Part shown: positions 41,107 through 49,660 of the stretch, piece after piece
Numbering within the stretch: position 1 is the first letter of the stretch
How the letters are laid out: every line of letters begins with the position of its first letter
Program-made: the position numbers and the translations under genes
Origin: Amycolatopsis acidiphila
Lineage (GTDB): Bacteria > Actinomycetota > Actinomycetes > Mycobacteriales > Pseudonocardiaceae
Length of the DNA: 64,000 nt
Direction of reading: 5' to 3'
NCBI RefSeq assembly: GCF_021391495.1
Contig: NZ_CP090063.1
Span: 7,874,001 to 7,938,000, forward strand
Notes under the pieces: generated by a model
Seen by the model: the letters and a program-made list of their open reading frames with translations, nothing else
Database searches by the model: none
What the model was told of the DNA's origin: nothing

Positions 41107-42308
41107 TGAAGCCTCTGGAGGATGTCCGCATCCTGGCGCTGGAGCAGTACGGTGCCGGCCCGTTCGGTTCGCTGCATCTCGCGCACCTCGGCGCGGACGT
41201 GATCAAGATCGAGGATCCCGGTGCCGGTGGCGACGTCGGCCGTTACGTGCCACCGTTCGCCGAGGGCGAGGACTCGCTGTTCTTCGAATCCTTCAACCGC
41301 GACAAGCGCAGCATCAGCCTCGATGTTCGTCATCCAGAGGGGCGCGCCGTGCTGGAGGACCTCGTGCGTCACTCCGACGCGGTGTACTCGAACCTGCGCG
41401 GTGACGTACCTGCGAAGCTCGGCATCCGGTACGACGACCTCAAGGACGTCAACCCCAAGATCGTGTGCTGCTCGCTGTCCGGGTTCGGCATGACGGGACC
41501 CCGCGCGGCCGAACCCGGCTACGACTACGTGTTGCAGGGGCTGGCGGGGTGGATGACGCTCACCGGTGACCCGGACGGTCCGCCGGAGAAGACCGGACTG
41601 TCGCTCGTGGACTACTCCGGCGGCTTCGTGGCGGCCATCTCGCTGCTCGCCGGCGTGCACGCGGCCCGACGGGACGGCGTCGGCATGGACTGCGACGTGA
41701 GCCTTTACGACACCGCGATCAGTCTGTTGACCTATCCCGCCACGTGGCACCTGACCGCCGCGTACCAGCCCGCCCGTACCCGCCGTTCGGCTCATCCATC
41801 GCTGGTGCCGTTCCAGGCGTTCTCCGCGAAGGACGGCTGGCTGGTGATCGGCTGCGCAAAGGAGAAGTTCTGGCAGCGGCTGGCCGCCGTCATCGAGCGG
41901 CCCGAGCTCGCCACTGATCGCCGGTTCGCCACCTTCGCCGACCGCAACGAGAACCGCCAGGAGTTGCAGGACATCCTCGACGAAGAACTCTCCACGCGAA
42001 CCGTGGCGGAATGGCTCGAGGCGCTCCGGGCAGCCGCTGTGCCGTGTGCGCCGGTCAACGATGTCGGACAGGCCTTGCGTGACGAGCACACGCTGGCGCG
42101 CGATCTCATCGTTTCGACCGAGCATCCGCGGTTCGGATCGGTGTGGCAGGTCAACTCGCCCGTTCGAGCCGGCAACGTCCCGCAGCAGCACAGGCGTGCG
42201 CCCTTCCGTGGTGAGCACACCGCCACCGTCCTGCGTGACCTCCTGGGCTACGACGACGAGACTGTCCGCCGGTTGAGCACGGCCGGCGTATTCGGACCGG
42301 AGAATTAG
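41106..42308 (+). CDS. CaiB/BaiF-type (class III) CoA transferase
   Basis: This 400-residue protein of the formyl-CoA/carnitine CoA-transferase family has ILALEQYGAGPFGSLHLAHL, LGADVIKIEDPGAGGDVGRY, RDKRSISLDVRHPEGRAVLE, VNPKIVCCSLSGFG and DGVGMDCDVSLYDTAI. The catalytic Asp is expected in the stretch GLSLVDYSGGF or nearby. It follows the MaoC gene with a TGATG overlap, so the two act in one pathway under the GntR regulator. An itaconate-like or related acid is a candidate substrate. The operon ends at a perfect palindrome. Confidence 0.82.
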   Translation: MKPLEDVRILALEQYGAGPFGSLHLAHLGADVIKIEDPGAGGDVGRYVPPFAEGEDSLFFESFNRDKRSISLDVRHPEGRAVLEDLVRHSDAVYSNLRGDVPAKLGIRYDDLKDVNPKIVCCSLSGFGMTGPRAAEPGYDYVLQGLAGWMTLTGDPDGPPEKTGLSLVDYSGGFVAAISLLAGVHAARRDGVGMDCDVSLYDTAISLLTYPATWHLTAAYQPARTRRSAHPSLVPFQAFSAKDGWLVIGCAKEKFWQRLAAVIERPELATDRRFATFADRNENRQELQDILDEELSTRTVAEWLEALRAAAVPCAPVNDVGQALRDEHTLARDLIVSTEHPRFGSVWQVNSPVRAGNVPQQHRRAPFRGEHTATVLRDLLGYDDETVRRLSTAGVFGPEN

Positions 42309-42344
42309 CTCCGCACCATCCGCGAGCACCATTACTGGGTGAAA

Positions 42345-42364
42345 CCTGCCCGAATTCGGGCAGG
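42345..42364. terminator. Perfect 20-bp palindrome, probable terminator
   Basis: CCTGCCCGAATTCGGGCAGG is a perfect palindrome 37 bases after the CoA-transferase stop. It can form a strong stem, though with a small loop and no T-tract, and so may instead be a protein-binding site for the next gene. Confidence 0.5.
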
Positions 42365-42403
42365 AACCTTGCCGAAGATGACTCCGACTGCGAACGTCTG
42401 AGG

Positions 42404-42661
42404 ATGGATCAGCAGCTGGTGCGCCACATCGCAGGCTCCACGGGCCTGCCGGTGCCGGTCGCCGAGCGCGTGATCGCGGACGTCATCGCGTACTACCGCG
42501 AGACGACCGAGGAGTTCGTGCGCCGCCGGCACGGGGAGCTGCAGCGGCGTGGGCGCAAGAACGCCGAGATCTGGCAGATCGTCACGACGGAACTGGCCGA
42601 GCGCCCCGTCGGCGCGGGCGAGCTGACCGAGCGCCAGCTGCGACGGATCGTCTACGGGTGA
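42404..42661 (+). CDS. Conserved hypothetical protein upstream of glmS
   Basis: This 85-residue helical protein reads MDQQLVRHIAGSTGLPVPVA, then ERVIADVIAYYRETTEEFVR and a basic end (ELTERQLRRIVYG). It is small, charged and without Cys or a transmembrane helix, which suggests a nucleic-acid- or protein-binding regulator. It lies 13 bases before glmS and is probably co-transcribed. Confidence 0.55.
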   Translation: MDQQLVRHIAGSTGLPVPVAERVIADVIAYYRETTEEFVRRRHGELQRRGRKNAEIWQIVTTELAERPVGAGELTERQLRRIVYG

Positions 42662-42674
42662 AGGAAGGCTCTAC

Positions 42675-44501
42675 ATGTGCGGAATCGTGGGTTACGTCGG
42701 CAGACGGGCGGCCACGCCGATCCTGCTGGAGGGGTTGCACCGGCTGGAGTACCGCGGGTACGACTCGGCGGGGCTCGCCGTCGCGCAGCGCAGCCGGCTC
42801 AAGATCACGAAGGCCGCCGTGCGCGTGGACGAGTTGCGGGGCCTCGTCGAGGAGGACCAACCCTCAACTGTGGGCATCGCCCACACCCGCTGGGCCACCC
42901 ACGGTGAGCCGACCGATGCGAACGCGCATCCGCACGTCGACAGCGCGAAGCGGATCGCCGTGGTGCACAACGGAATCATCGAGAACGCGGGCCGGCTGCG
43001 GGATCGGCTGGCCGCGGACGGCGTGAAGTTCGTGTCCGAAACGGACACCGAGGCGCTCGCACACCTGATCGCGCGGGCACTGGCGGACGGCGCGTCCTCG
43101 CTCGAGGACGCGGTGCGCGCGACGCTGCGGGAGGTTAACGGCGCGTACGGGCTCGTCGTGCTGGACGCGCAGAACCCGGGTCAGCTCGTCGTGGCGCGCA
43201 ACGGCAGCCCCATCGTGCTGGGCATCGGCGACGGCGAGATGTTCGTCGCGTCGGACGTCGCCGCGCTCGTGCGGTACACCCAGCGCGTCGTGTACCTCGA
43301 CGACGGCGAGCTGGCCACGATCACGGCGGACGACTTCGTCACCAGCACGCTGCAGGCCCACCGCACCGCGAAAACCCCGACGACGGTGGACCTCGACGAC
43401 GACGACTACCAGCTCGGCAACTACTCGAACTTCATGCACAAGGAGATCTGGGAGCAGCCGGAGTCGGTGCGGCGGACCCTGCTCGGCAGGCTCGACGAGC
43501 GGTTCGGCACCGCCCGGCTGGGCGGGATCAACCTCGACCCGCGGGCGCTGCGTGCGATCCGGCGGGTGAAGTTCCTCGGCTGCGGATCGGCGTACTACGC
43601 GGGGCAGATCGGTGCGAACCTCGTCGAGGAATGGGCGCGGCTGCCCGCCGACGCGGAGCCGGCGTCGGAACTGCGCTACCGCAACCCGGTCGTGGAGGAG
43701 GACACGCTGTACGTCGCGGTGAGCCAGTCCGGCGAGACCGCCGACACGCTGGCGGCGGTGCAGGAGCTGCGGCGCAAGGGCGGACAGGTGATCGGCGTGG
43801 TCAACACGGTCGGCAGCGCCATCGCGCGCGAGTGCGGGAGCGGGGTGTTCCTGCACGCGGGGCCGGAGGTTTCCGTCGCGTCGACCAAGGCGTACACGAA
43901 CATGGCTGTCTGCTTCGCGATGCTGGCGCTGTCGCTCGGGCGGGTGCGCGACCTGTCGGTTTCGGACGGCTCACGGATCGTCGCGGCGCTGGACGCGCTG
44001 CCCGCGCGGATCACGGAGGTCTTCGCGGCGGAGGACGAGATCTCCGCCGTGGCGAAGGAACACAGTGGTGCGGAACGGATGTTCTTCATCGGCCGGGTGC
44101 GGGGCTGGCCGGTCGCGCGGGAGGGCGCGCAGAAGCTGAAGGAGATCTCGTACGTGCACGCGGAGGCGTACCAGGCGGGCGAGCTGAAGCACGGGCCGCT
44201 GGCGCTGATCGACCCGGGGATGCCGTCGGTGGTCGTCGTGCCCGACGACGAGCTGCTGGTGAAGAACATCGGGACGATCGAGCAGATCAAGGCCCGCGGC
44301 GGCCCGGTCATCGCGGTGACGAACGCTTCGCTGCCGTCGGGGCTGGCCGACTCGGTGATCCAGGTGCCGCGCAGCGAGCCCGAGCTGGACCCGATCCTGT
44401 TCACGATCCCGCTGCAGGTGTTCGCCTACCACCTGGCGCACCACCTGGGCCGGGACATCGACAAGCCCCGGAACCTGGCGAAGAGCGTGACGGTGGAGTA
44501 A
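42675..44501 (+). CDS. glmS: Glutamine-fructose-6-phosphate aminotransferase GlmS
   Basis: This 608-residue enzyme makes glucosamine-6-phosphate from fructose-6-phosphate and glutamine, the first step to UDP-GlcNAc for the cell wall. After Met, Cys2 (MCGIVGYVG) is the glutaminase nucleophile; HTRWATHGEPTDANAHPH and the first SIS domain with VKFLGCGSAYYAG follow, then SQSGETADT, and the end KPRNLAKSVTVE. Length is normal. The start follows AAGGAAGG. No glmS ribozyme is present in the short upstream gap, as expected for an actinomycete. Confidence 0.95.
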   Translation: MCGIVGYVGRRAATPILLEGLHRLEYRGYDSAGLAVAQRSRLKITKAAVRVDELRGLVEEDQPSTVGIAHTRWATHGEPTDANAHPHVDSAKRIAVVHNGIIENAGRLRDRLAADGVKFVSETDTEALAHLIARALADGASSLEDAVRATLREVNGAYGLVVLDAQNPGQLVVARNGSPIVLGIGDGEMFVASDVAALVRYTQRVVYLDDGELATITADDFVTSTLQAHRTAKTPTTVDLDDDDYQLGNYSNFMHKEIWEQPESVRRTLLGRLDERFGTARLGGINLDPRALRAIRRVKFLGCGSAYYAGQIGANLVEEWARLPADAEPASELRYRNPVVEEDTLYVAVSQSGETADTLAAVQELRRKGGQVIGVVNTVGSAIARECGSGVFLHAGPEVSVASTKAYTNMAVCFAMLALSLGRVRDLSVSDGSRIVAALDALPARITEVFAAEDEISAVAKEHSGAERMFFIGRVRGWPVAREGAQKLKEISYVHAEAYQAGELKHGPLALIDPGMPSVVVVPDDELLVKNIGTIEQIKARGGPVIAVTNASLPSGLADSVIQVPRSEPELDPILFTIPLQVFAYHLAHHLGRDIDKPRNLAKSVTVE

Positions 44502-44550
44502 CAGCGCGGCGGCGCCGGGCGACCCTCTTCGGAGGAGCTTGGAGCCGGAC

Positions 44551-44964
44551 ATGCGGATCAAAATTCTCGGTGTCGCCGCGTTGTTGGGTTGCCTCACCGC
44601 CTGCGCGCAACCGGCGGTACCCGGTGCTCCGGTGCCGGTCACGACCGTGGCGCCGGTCGAGGTCACGCCGACGACCACGGCGGTGCCGCCCCCTGCCCCG
44701 GCCACCACGACGACGAAACCGGGACCCACCACCACCCGGAAATCGTCCACACGCAGGACGACCACCCGGGTGCCGCCGCAGTACGGGTATCAGTGCCGCG
44801 ATGGCGACGAGAAGCTGTACTCGATCTGTGCCGGACACAAGGCGTGGGTCGACGGGCAGCTGGAGCTCACGAACTGCCTCGACAGCGGCGGCACCTGGGA
44901 CATCGAGCACCAGCGATGCACGAGGGCGCCTAGTACGACGGCTTCGTCGTCGGGGTCGGGGTGA
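44551..44964 (+). CDS. Secreted lipoprotein with Thr/Pro-rich linker
   Basis: This 137-residue protein has a lipoprotein signal peptide (MRIKILGVAALLGCLTACAQ, lipobox LTAC), a long Thr/Pro/Val linker that would span the cell wall, and a small Cys-rich domain with YQCRDGDEKLYSIC and NCLDSGG...HQRC. Four cysteines probably form two disulfides. It follows glmS but is likely a separate unit. Its last 35 bases overlap the end of a convergent secreted-protein gene. Confidence 0.6.
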   Translation: MRIKILGVAALLGCLTACAQPAVPGAPVPVTTVAPVEVTPTTTAVPPPAPATTTTKPGPTTTRKSSTRRTTTRVPPQYGYQCRDGDEKLYSICAGHKAWVDGQLELTNCLDSGGTWDIEHQRCTRAPSTTASSSGSG

Positions 44965-45334
44965 GGACGCCGAGGTCGATGGGCGGAGCGTTGAACGCCG
45001 AGTCGTACGCCTCCTGCACGCCGGGCGCGATGGCCGGCTCCGCCGGTGGGCGCGGATGCGGGATCATCGCGTCCCGGCTGACCCGGGCCGCACGCTCATC
45101 CGCGGTCTCACCCCGGGTGTTCTTCGCCGGTTGCCGGGTCGTCACCGGCTTCGCGGCGGATACCGTCGCAGGCGGTGGAGGAGGCGGGGCGTCGGCCAGC
45201 TGCGCCTCGTCCTGCTCCACCACCGCGACGGCGGTGTTCCCACCCGTCACCGGTTCCTCCGACAGGCTCATCGGGACGATCGCCATCGCGATCGGCGCGG
45301 CCACGAGCAGCAGGAGGATCACGGATCTTCGCAT
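44930..45334 (-). CDS. Secreted hypothetical protein
   Basis: This 134-residue protein begins MRRSVILLLLVAAPIAMAIV, a signal peptide or anchor helix, followed by an acidic-proline region (AQLADAPPPPPPATVS) and a basic-acidic stretch (NTRGETADERAARVSRDAMI). No domain is recognised. It overlaps the lipoprotein gene tail to tail. It probably lies outside the membrane. Confidence 0.5.
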   Translation of the reverse strand: MRRSVILLLLVAAPIAMAIVPMSLSEEPVTGGNTAVAVVEQDEAQLADAPPPPPPATVSAAKPVTTRQPAKNTRGETADERAARVSRDAMIPHPRPPAEPAIAPGVQEAYDSAFNAPPIDLGVLTPTPTTKPSY

Positions 45335-45339
45335 TGGGC

Positions 45340-45940
45340 CTCTTCCACGCAGGACAAGATCAAACGGAAGATACCATCCCAGAATTCCGTGCCCTGCTGA
45401 CGAAAAACAACCGCTCGACGGTCATTTTCGGTCCGGCAAAAGCAAACTTGCGCCGCGGTCTTGCCGAGCCCTTCGACGATCGCGGTGCTGACCGCCGTGG
45501 CTTCGACCTCCCCTGGTCGATCCACGGCTCGTACGGCTGCACGCCGGCCACCGGTCCGCTCGACCGCCCGGATGCCAGCGATCTTCGCGAGCGCGCTCGC
45601 GTTGTGCAGTTTCGGCACCGATCGCGGTCATCAGCTTCCGCCGGGCGTCGTACAACGCCCGGGGGCACCCCGGATGTCGTGGTGCAGCCGGCCGAGGGTC
45701 TCGTCGAGCTCATTCATCGAGTTCTCCTGGGTGAGGACGGTCGGCAGGGCCTGCAGGCGCTGAGCTGACCACCCAGCCCAGCTCGACCAGCTCGGCGACG
45801 GCGAGCGCTCGCGTGGCATCGGTGGTGCAGAAGCTCGCCGGGGCGTTCGGGTGGGCGTGATCTGTCGGTGGATGTCGGTACGGTTCTCGGCATGACCGCC
45901 GGCCTCCTGCGCGCGCCACCGGCCTCTCAAGCGGTGTCGG
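45340..45940 (-). pseudogene. Degraded region with frame-disrupted gene remnants
   Basis: No intact gene is convincing here. On the minus strand, MNELDETLGRLHHDIRGAPG is continued in another frame by LYDARRKLMTAIGAETAQRE and in a third by KIAGIRAVERTGGRRAAVRA and STAIVEGLGKTAAQVCF. This looks like one or two genes with several indels. Protein identity is unknown. The block lies between the secreted protein and the phosphodiesterase. Confidence 0.3.
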
Positions 45941-45947
45941 GAGTTGG

Positions 45948-46730
45948 TTAGAAGCCGGCGATGGGTGCTGCCGCGTGGCTGATCGGCACGGTGTGCGTGA
46001 TCCAGGACCGGGCGACGAGAAGGTGCAGCAGGAAGGACGTCGGCTCTGCCAGGTAGTTGGGCACTCCGTCGTGCAGCACCAGGCCACTCTGGAGGTGCGT
46101 GCTGGGGGCGATGGCCAGGACACTGCCTGCGAAGGCAGCGGTGACGGGGCGGTGCACGTGGCCTGCCAGCACCCGTGCGACATTGGTGTGCTGGACGAGC
46201 ACGTCCAGCAGTTCCACGCCGTCCTCCAGGCGCATTCCGTCCAGAAACGGGATGCCGACATCGATCGGAGGATGGTGCAGGCACACGATCGCCGGCGTGT
46301 CCCGCTTGCGAGCGAGGATTCCGTTGAGCCAGTTCAGTTGCGGCGTTCCCAAGCAGCCTTTCGGCGACCCGGAGACCGTGGATTCGAGGACGACAAGGGT
46401 GAATGCGGGATAGTCCACCGCGTACTGCGTGCGCTCGGTACCGCCGATAAAGCGGGTGCCATCGAACTCGTCCAGCAGCGCTGCCGGGTCGTCGTGGTTG
46501 CCTGCCGCCAGATGCAACGGCAGCGGGAAGCGGTCGATCGCCTCGTGCAGTTCCTTGTACTCCTCCGGCCTGCCGTGCTCCACAAGATCGCCGGTGATCA
46601 CGACGCAGTCGGGCTGTGGGTCGAGCGCGAGGACGCGGCCGAGGGCCCGGTTGAGCCCGACAGCCGGAGGTCCGGCCAGAGGACCCGTGGTCATGTGCGG
46701 GTCGCTGAGATGCGCGATCGCTGCGGTCAT
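45948..46730 (-). CDS. Calcineurin-like phosphodiesterase (CpdA-like)
   Basis: This 260-residue metallophosphoesterase of the cAMP phosphodiesterase/CpdA group has all five metal motifs: LSDPHM, ITGDLVEHG, AAGNHDDPA, CLHHPPID and LAGHVHRPV. The start is the ATG giving MTAAIAHLSDPHM. It probably cleaves a cyclic nucleotide or phosphodiester in the cytoplasm. It stands alone between the degraded region and the left end of AICE-2. Confidence 0.85.
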   Translation of the reverse strand: MTAAIAHLSDPHMTTGPLAGPPAVGLNRALGRVLALDPQPDCVVITGDLVEHGRPEEYKELHEAIDRFPLPLHLAAGNHDDPAALLDEFDGTRFIGGTERTQYAVDYPAFTLVVLESTVSGSPKGCLGTPQLNWLNGILARKRDTPAIVCLHHPPIDVGIPFLDGMRLEDGVELLDVLVQHTNVARVLAGHVHRPVTAAFAGSVLAIAPSTHLQSGLVLHDGVPNYLAEPTSFLLHLLVARSWITHTVPISHAAAPIAGF

Positions 46731-46802
46731 AGCCCCCAACGCTCCAGCATGCGTCACGGCCGTGGCAACCGGTCACGCACCCGCGCCGATCTGCCAGGGG
46801 GC

Positions 46803-46915
46803 GTTGGGATGTTGCTGGAGATAGCAGAAGGGGTGCCTCCCGGACCTGGGTGGCACCCCTTCTGACCTGCGAAGAGCGGATGACGGGAATCGAACCCGCG
46901 TATTCAGCTTGGGAA
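46803..46915 (+). repeat. Left attachment site of AICE-2
   Basis: This 113-base segment repeats 60930-61042. The last 68 bases (from GGGTGGCACCCC to the anticodon-loop sequence CAGCTTGGGAA) are identical in both. It holds the displaced 3' half of tRNA-Gly plus the tRNA terminator hairpin. This is the original chromosomal 3' half, replaced at the other end by the copy the element brought. Confidence 0.9.
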
Positions 46916-47043
46916 CCATATCCGGAGACCAGGAAAACGGCGCTGACCTGCGGTTCTTGGTGTGCGTGGGGTACCCGTGTTGACCGTTGTTGACCGGGGC
47001 ATGTTGTTGGCATGTTGCTGCGGGCTGCCCTCGCACAGGGCTC

Positions 47044-47185
47044 CTGCTGAGGTGATCTCCTCGCGGCGCGGGTTCATCCCTGCCAGGCCGGGTGGTGCCG
47101 GTCAAGGGTTTGCCGGAGGCCGCGAAGCGCCCTTGACCGGTGCCGGCCGGCCTGGCAGCCCTCGGGCGCGCCGTGAGGAGGTCAC
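47044..47185. repeat. Large imperfect palindrome near the AICE-2 left end
   Basis: The left arm begins GATCTCCTCGCGGCGCG, the right arm ends CGCGCCGTGAGGAGGTC; inner paired parts are CCAGGCCGG with CCGGCCTGG and CCGGTCAAGGG with CCCTTGACCGG, around a 21-base loop. It is the reverse of the AICE-1 structure at 20352-20490, at the same relative place. A role as transfer locus or single-strand replication origin is inferred. Confidence 0.65.
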
Positions 47186-47305
47186 CGGTCGTGCCCTTCC
47201 CTGATCTCCGAAGCGGTGCCGGGTCCAGGGCAGAGCCCTGGCCGCCGGAGGGCTTCCGCACCCCGATGACGAGCCCGCCGGGGCAGTTCCGGTTGGATCA
47301 GGCTT

Positions 47306-47761
47306 ATGGCCGACGGGTACCCGGACCTACGCATCGATCGATATGTGACGGTCGTCCAAGGCGACCAGCATCACCAGGCTCGGTTGCGCGGTTGGTTGGA
47401 TGGCCACGACGGAACGAGACCGATCTACCGACTTGAGCTGCTGACCAGCCAAGGGACGTACGGAGGTCCCTACACGGCGACCGGACCGGACATGTTCGAG
47501 GCCCTTGTGCGATTGCGGCGCCAACTGGAACCGGAAGGGTTGAGAATCGCGATCCAGGGCTCCCGACGCGACGCGTACCCCAGCGGCATGGCCCGCGACA
47601 TGGGGGGCGGCGAGCGAGTCTACGTCCTACGTCCGGGACGGACAGCTCGCCGCGACGACCTCGTGGACACCTTCGCCGAAGCACCGCCCGACCAGTTGGC
47701 GACAGTCGACGAACAGCGAACCTTCTGGGAAGCCTGGCTCAAGGAAGCCGACAAGGCGTAG
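47306..47761 (+). CDS. Hypothetical protein at the AICE-2 end
   Basis: This 151-residue protein reads MADGYPDLRIDRYVTVVQGD, with YRLELLTSQGTYGGPYTATG and DMFEALVRLRRQLEPEGLRI. It looks like a compact alpha/beta cytoplasmic protein; no family is recognised. It sits between the large palindrome and the 85-bp repeat, the position held in AICE-1 by the HEPN-like gene, but the two are not similar. Confidence 0.6.
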   Translation: MADGYPDLRIDRYVTVVQGDQHHQARLRGWLDGHDGTRPIYRLELLTSQGTYGGPYTATGPDMFEALVRLRRQLEPEGLRIAIQGSRRDAYPSGMARDMGGGERVYVLRPGRTARRDDLVDTFAEAPPDQLATVDEQRTFWEAWLKEADKA

Positions 47762-47814
47762 GCAGGGTCCGGTCGTCGAACCTTCTGGGATCGGGTGGTC
47801 ACTGAATCGCTGGG

Positions 47815-47900
47815 GCCGCCGGCCGAAGCGGAGCGGCAGGCCGAGCGGCGCAGCGGCGCGCTTGCGCGCCGCCCTTGATCCATTAGAGGCAAGTTCGGCA
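47815..47900 (-). repeat. 85-bp repeat, copy B
   Basis: Reversed, this segment matches copy A (19606-19692), including TGCCGAACTTG, GGATCAAG, the hairpin GGCGCGCAAGCGCGCC and GCCTGCCGCTCCGCT. It lies directly before the AICE-2 cargo genes. Confidence 0.7.
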
Positions 47901-48008
47901 GGTCGAGCGTTGGCTCAGTGGCTCCCGGTCAAATCCGGCAGCGTAGGCATGCCCACACGGTCTCGCGCTGCCCCAAAACTGTCGGTGCGCCTGTCTAGTC
48001 TTGGAGCC

Positions 48009-48899
48009 ATGAACGAGGGACGCTCCAAACCCCGGGCACGGCTGCTAATCACCGACTTGGACAACACGCTGTGGGACTGGTTCCAAGCGTGGTACCGATC
48101 CTTTTCAGCCATGCTGAACAAGCTATCCGAGCTGAGCGGCGTCTCCGTACAACAGCTAGAGCGTGAAATTCAGGTTGTCCACCGCGCGAGGGGGACGACG
48201 GAATACTCGTATCTATTGAATGAGCTGCCGTCATTGTTAAGGCAAGGCCTTGACTCCGACCCCTTGACCTACTACGACCAAGCTATTCATACTCTCAACC
48301 GCGAACGGCGTACATTTACAAACCTCTACCCAGGAGTCAAAGATACACTCATTAAGCTCCGCCAACGCGGAATCCCAGTAGTTGGCTACTCTGAATCGAT
48401 CGCATATTGGACCGAATGGCGCATCCGAAAAACCCGCTTAGATGGCCTTCTCTCCGTGCTATACACATCGCCCGATCACGACCTTCCATCTGGCGTGACC
48501 TTCGAAAAACTTCGATGGCACCCTAACCATGAATACGGGTTAGTTCAAACGGAACATCGTCACGTTCCCGAGGGGACTTTGAAGCCCGCCCCCTCGATCC
48601 TAAAGAAGATAATGTGCGACTTTGATGTTGAGCCTTCTCAGGCGGTGTATGTAGGCGATAGTCTAATGAAAGATGTCGCAATGGCGCAGATGGTGGGAGC
48701 ACTAGATGTACATGCGTCGTATGGGATAGCCCAGCACGCCGAGGGCTACGATCTCCTCCGCCGAGTGTCGCACTGGAGTCAGGGCGAAATTGAGCGGGAA
48801 AAGCAGCTAGCATCACAGCCCGACGTTACCCCTACTTACTCCCTTCGTAGCGGCTTCAACGAACTACTTGAAACTTTCGACCTTGGCGGAAATTGCTAA
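48009..48899 (+). CDS. HAD-superfamily hydrolase-like protein
   Basis: This 296-residue protein has HAD motif I LLITDLDNTLW (Asp16, Asp18), a long helical cap, and motif IV VYVGDSLMKDVAMAQ; motif II is probably VVGYSES and motif III near KPAPSIL. It should be a phosphatase-type enzyme. It is AT-richer than the core genes, and its stop shares a base with the start of a membrane-protein gene, so the two are made together. The substrate is unknown. A cargo or defence function is suggested only by location. Confidence 0.7.
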   Translation: MNEGRSKPRARLLITDLDNTLWDWFQAWYRSFSAMLNKLSELSGVSVQQLEREIQVVHRARGTTEYSYLLNELPSLLRQGLDSDPLTYYDQAIHTLNRERRTFTNLYPGVKDTLIKLRQRGIPVVGYSESIAYWTEWRIRKTRLDGLLSVLYTSPDHDLPSGVTFEKLRWHPNHEYGLVQTEHRHVPEGTLKPAPSILKKIMCDFDVEPSQAVYVGDSLMKDVAMAQMVGALDVHASYGIAQHAEGYDLLRRVSHWSQGEIEREKQLASQPDVTPTYSLRSGFNELLETFDLGGNC

Positions 48900-49435
48900 T
48901 GAACGACGAGGATCTAGTCAAAAACTATGTGGAACTGTGGAAACAAACGATAGCCGTCCAGCAGCATTTCAACGATATCGCTTGGCGTATACGGCAACTG
49001 GCCCTAACGGCACTCACTTTCGCACTCGGGGCCGCGGCCGTGGCCGCCAAAGACCGCACGACTATCCAGCTAGGAGGGCTAGAGATCCAACTCTCCACCA
49101 CCATCCTTATATTCGGAATAATTGTTTGGGGGTCATTTTACTTTGTAGATCAAGTTTGGTATCACAAGCTACTAATTGGCGCCGTGAAGCACGGGGAGAC
49201 ACTAGAACGAGCGCTGGCGTTATACCTGCCAGAATCGGGGCTGACCCAAGAGATCAGCAAAGCTAGTCCCTCGCACATAAAAATTGGGCTAGGAAGGTTC
49301 ACGCCCACGAAAAGGATCACACTTCATTCTACGAATAAGCTGCGGATATTTTACGCTGCTGGGGGCATTGCCCAGTTGGTCGTAGCAATTATTCTGCAGT
49401 TTTCCTCGAAGACCCCTCACGTCTATCCACTCTGA
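48899..49435 (+). CDS. Membrane protein coupled to the HAD gene
   Basis: This 178-residue protein has an N-terminal helix (LVKNYVELWKQTIAVQQHFN), two transmembrane segments (QLALTALTFALGAAAVA and TTILIFGIIVWGSFYFVDQV), a soluble loop and a third hydrophobic segment near the end (IFYAAGGIAQLVVAIILQF). The overall plan resembles small membrane effectors of SLATT type, though no sequence match is claimed. Its ATG overlaps the HAD stop (TAATG). Together they form a two-gene cargo operon. Confidence 0.6.
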   Translation: MNDEDLVKNYVELWKQTIAVQQHFNDIAWRIRQLALTALTFALGAAAVAAKDRTTIQLGGLEIQLSTTILIFGIIVWGSFYFVDQVWYHKLLIGAVKHGETLERALALYLPESGLTQEISKASPSHIKIGLGRFTPTKRITLHSTNKLRIFYAAGGIAQLVVAIILQFSSKTPHVYPL

Positions 49436-49660
49436 TCCTTGCTTCCGGGTAGGCGCCTCTCGATGGCTGAAGGCAGCAGCAGGCCAGCGAGTCAGTCCGG
49501 ACCACGTCCCAGAGCGTCAACGCATCGACTCCTCCTACTGCGCCCTCCCTATCCTTCGACAAGCGGTGCGATCCATGTCACACCGTCAGATGGCTTAAGA
49601 TCGGCATCGGCGTAGCGCGCGCCTCCCCAGCTTCGAACGCATGTACGACAGGATGGTGCG

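Noticed and set aside
42309..42674. glmS ribozyme/riboswitch upstream of glmS
   Set aside because: Only 13 bases separate glmS from the preceding gene, and no ribozyme core is visible; the ribozyme is typical of Firmicutes.
46962..47204. Open frames across the large palindromes (also 20202-20555)
   Set aside because: Both copies are open only because the palindrome is GC-rich; the translations are Arg/Gly/Pro-rich with no protein character and differ in frame use.
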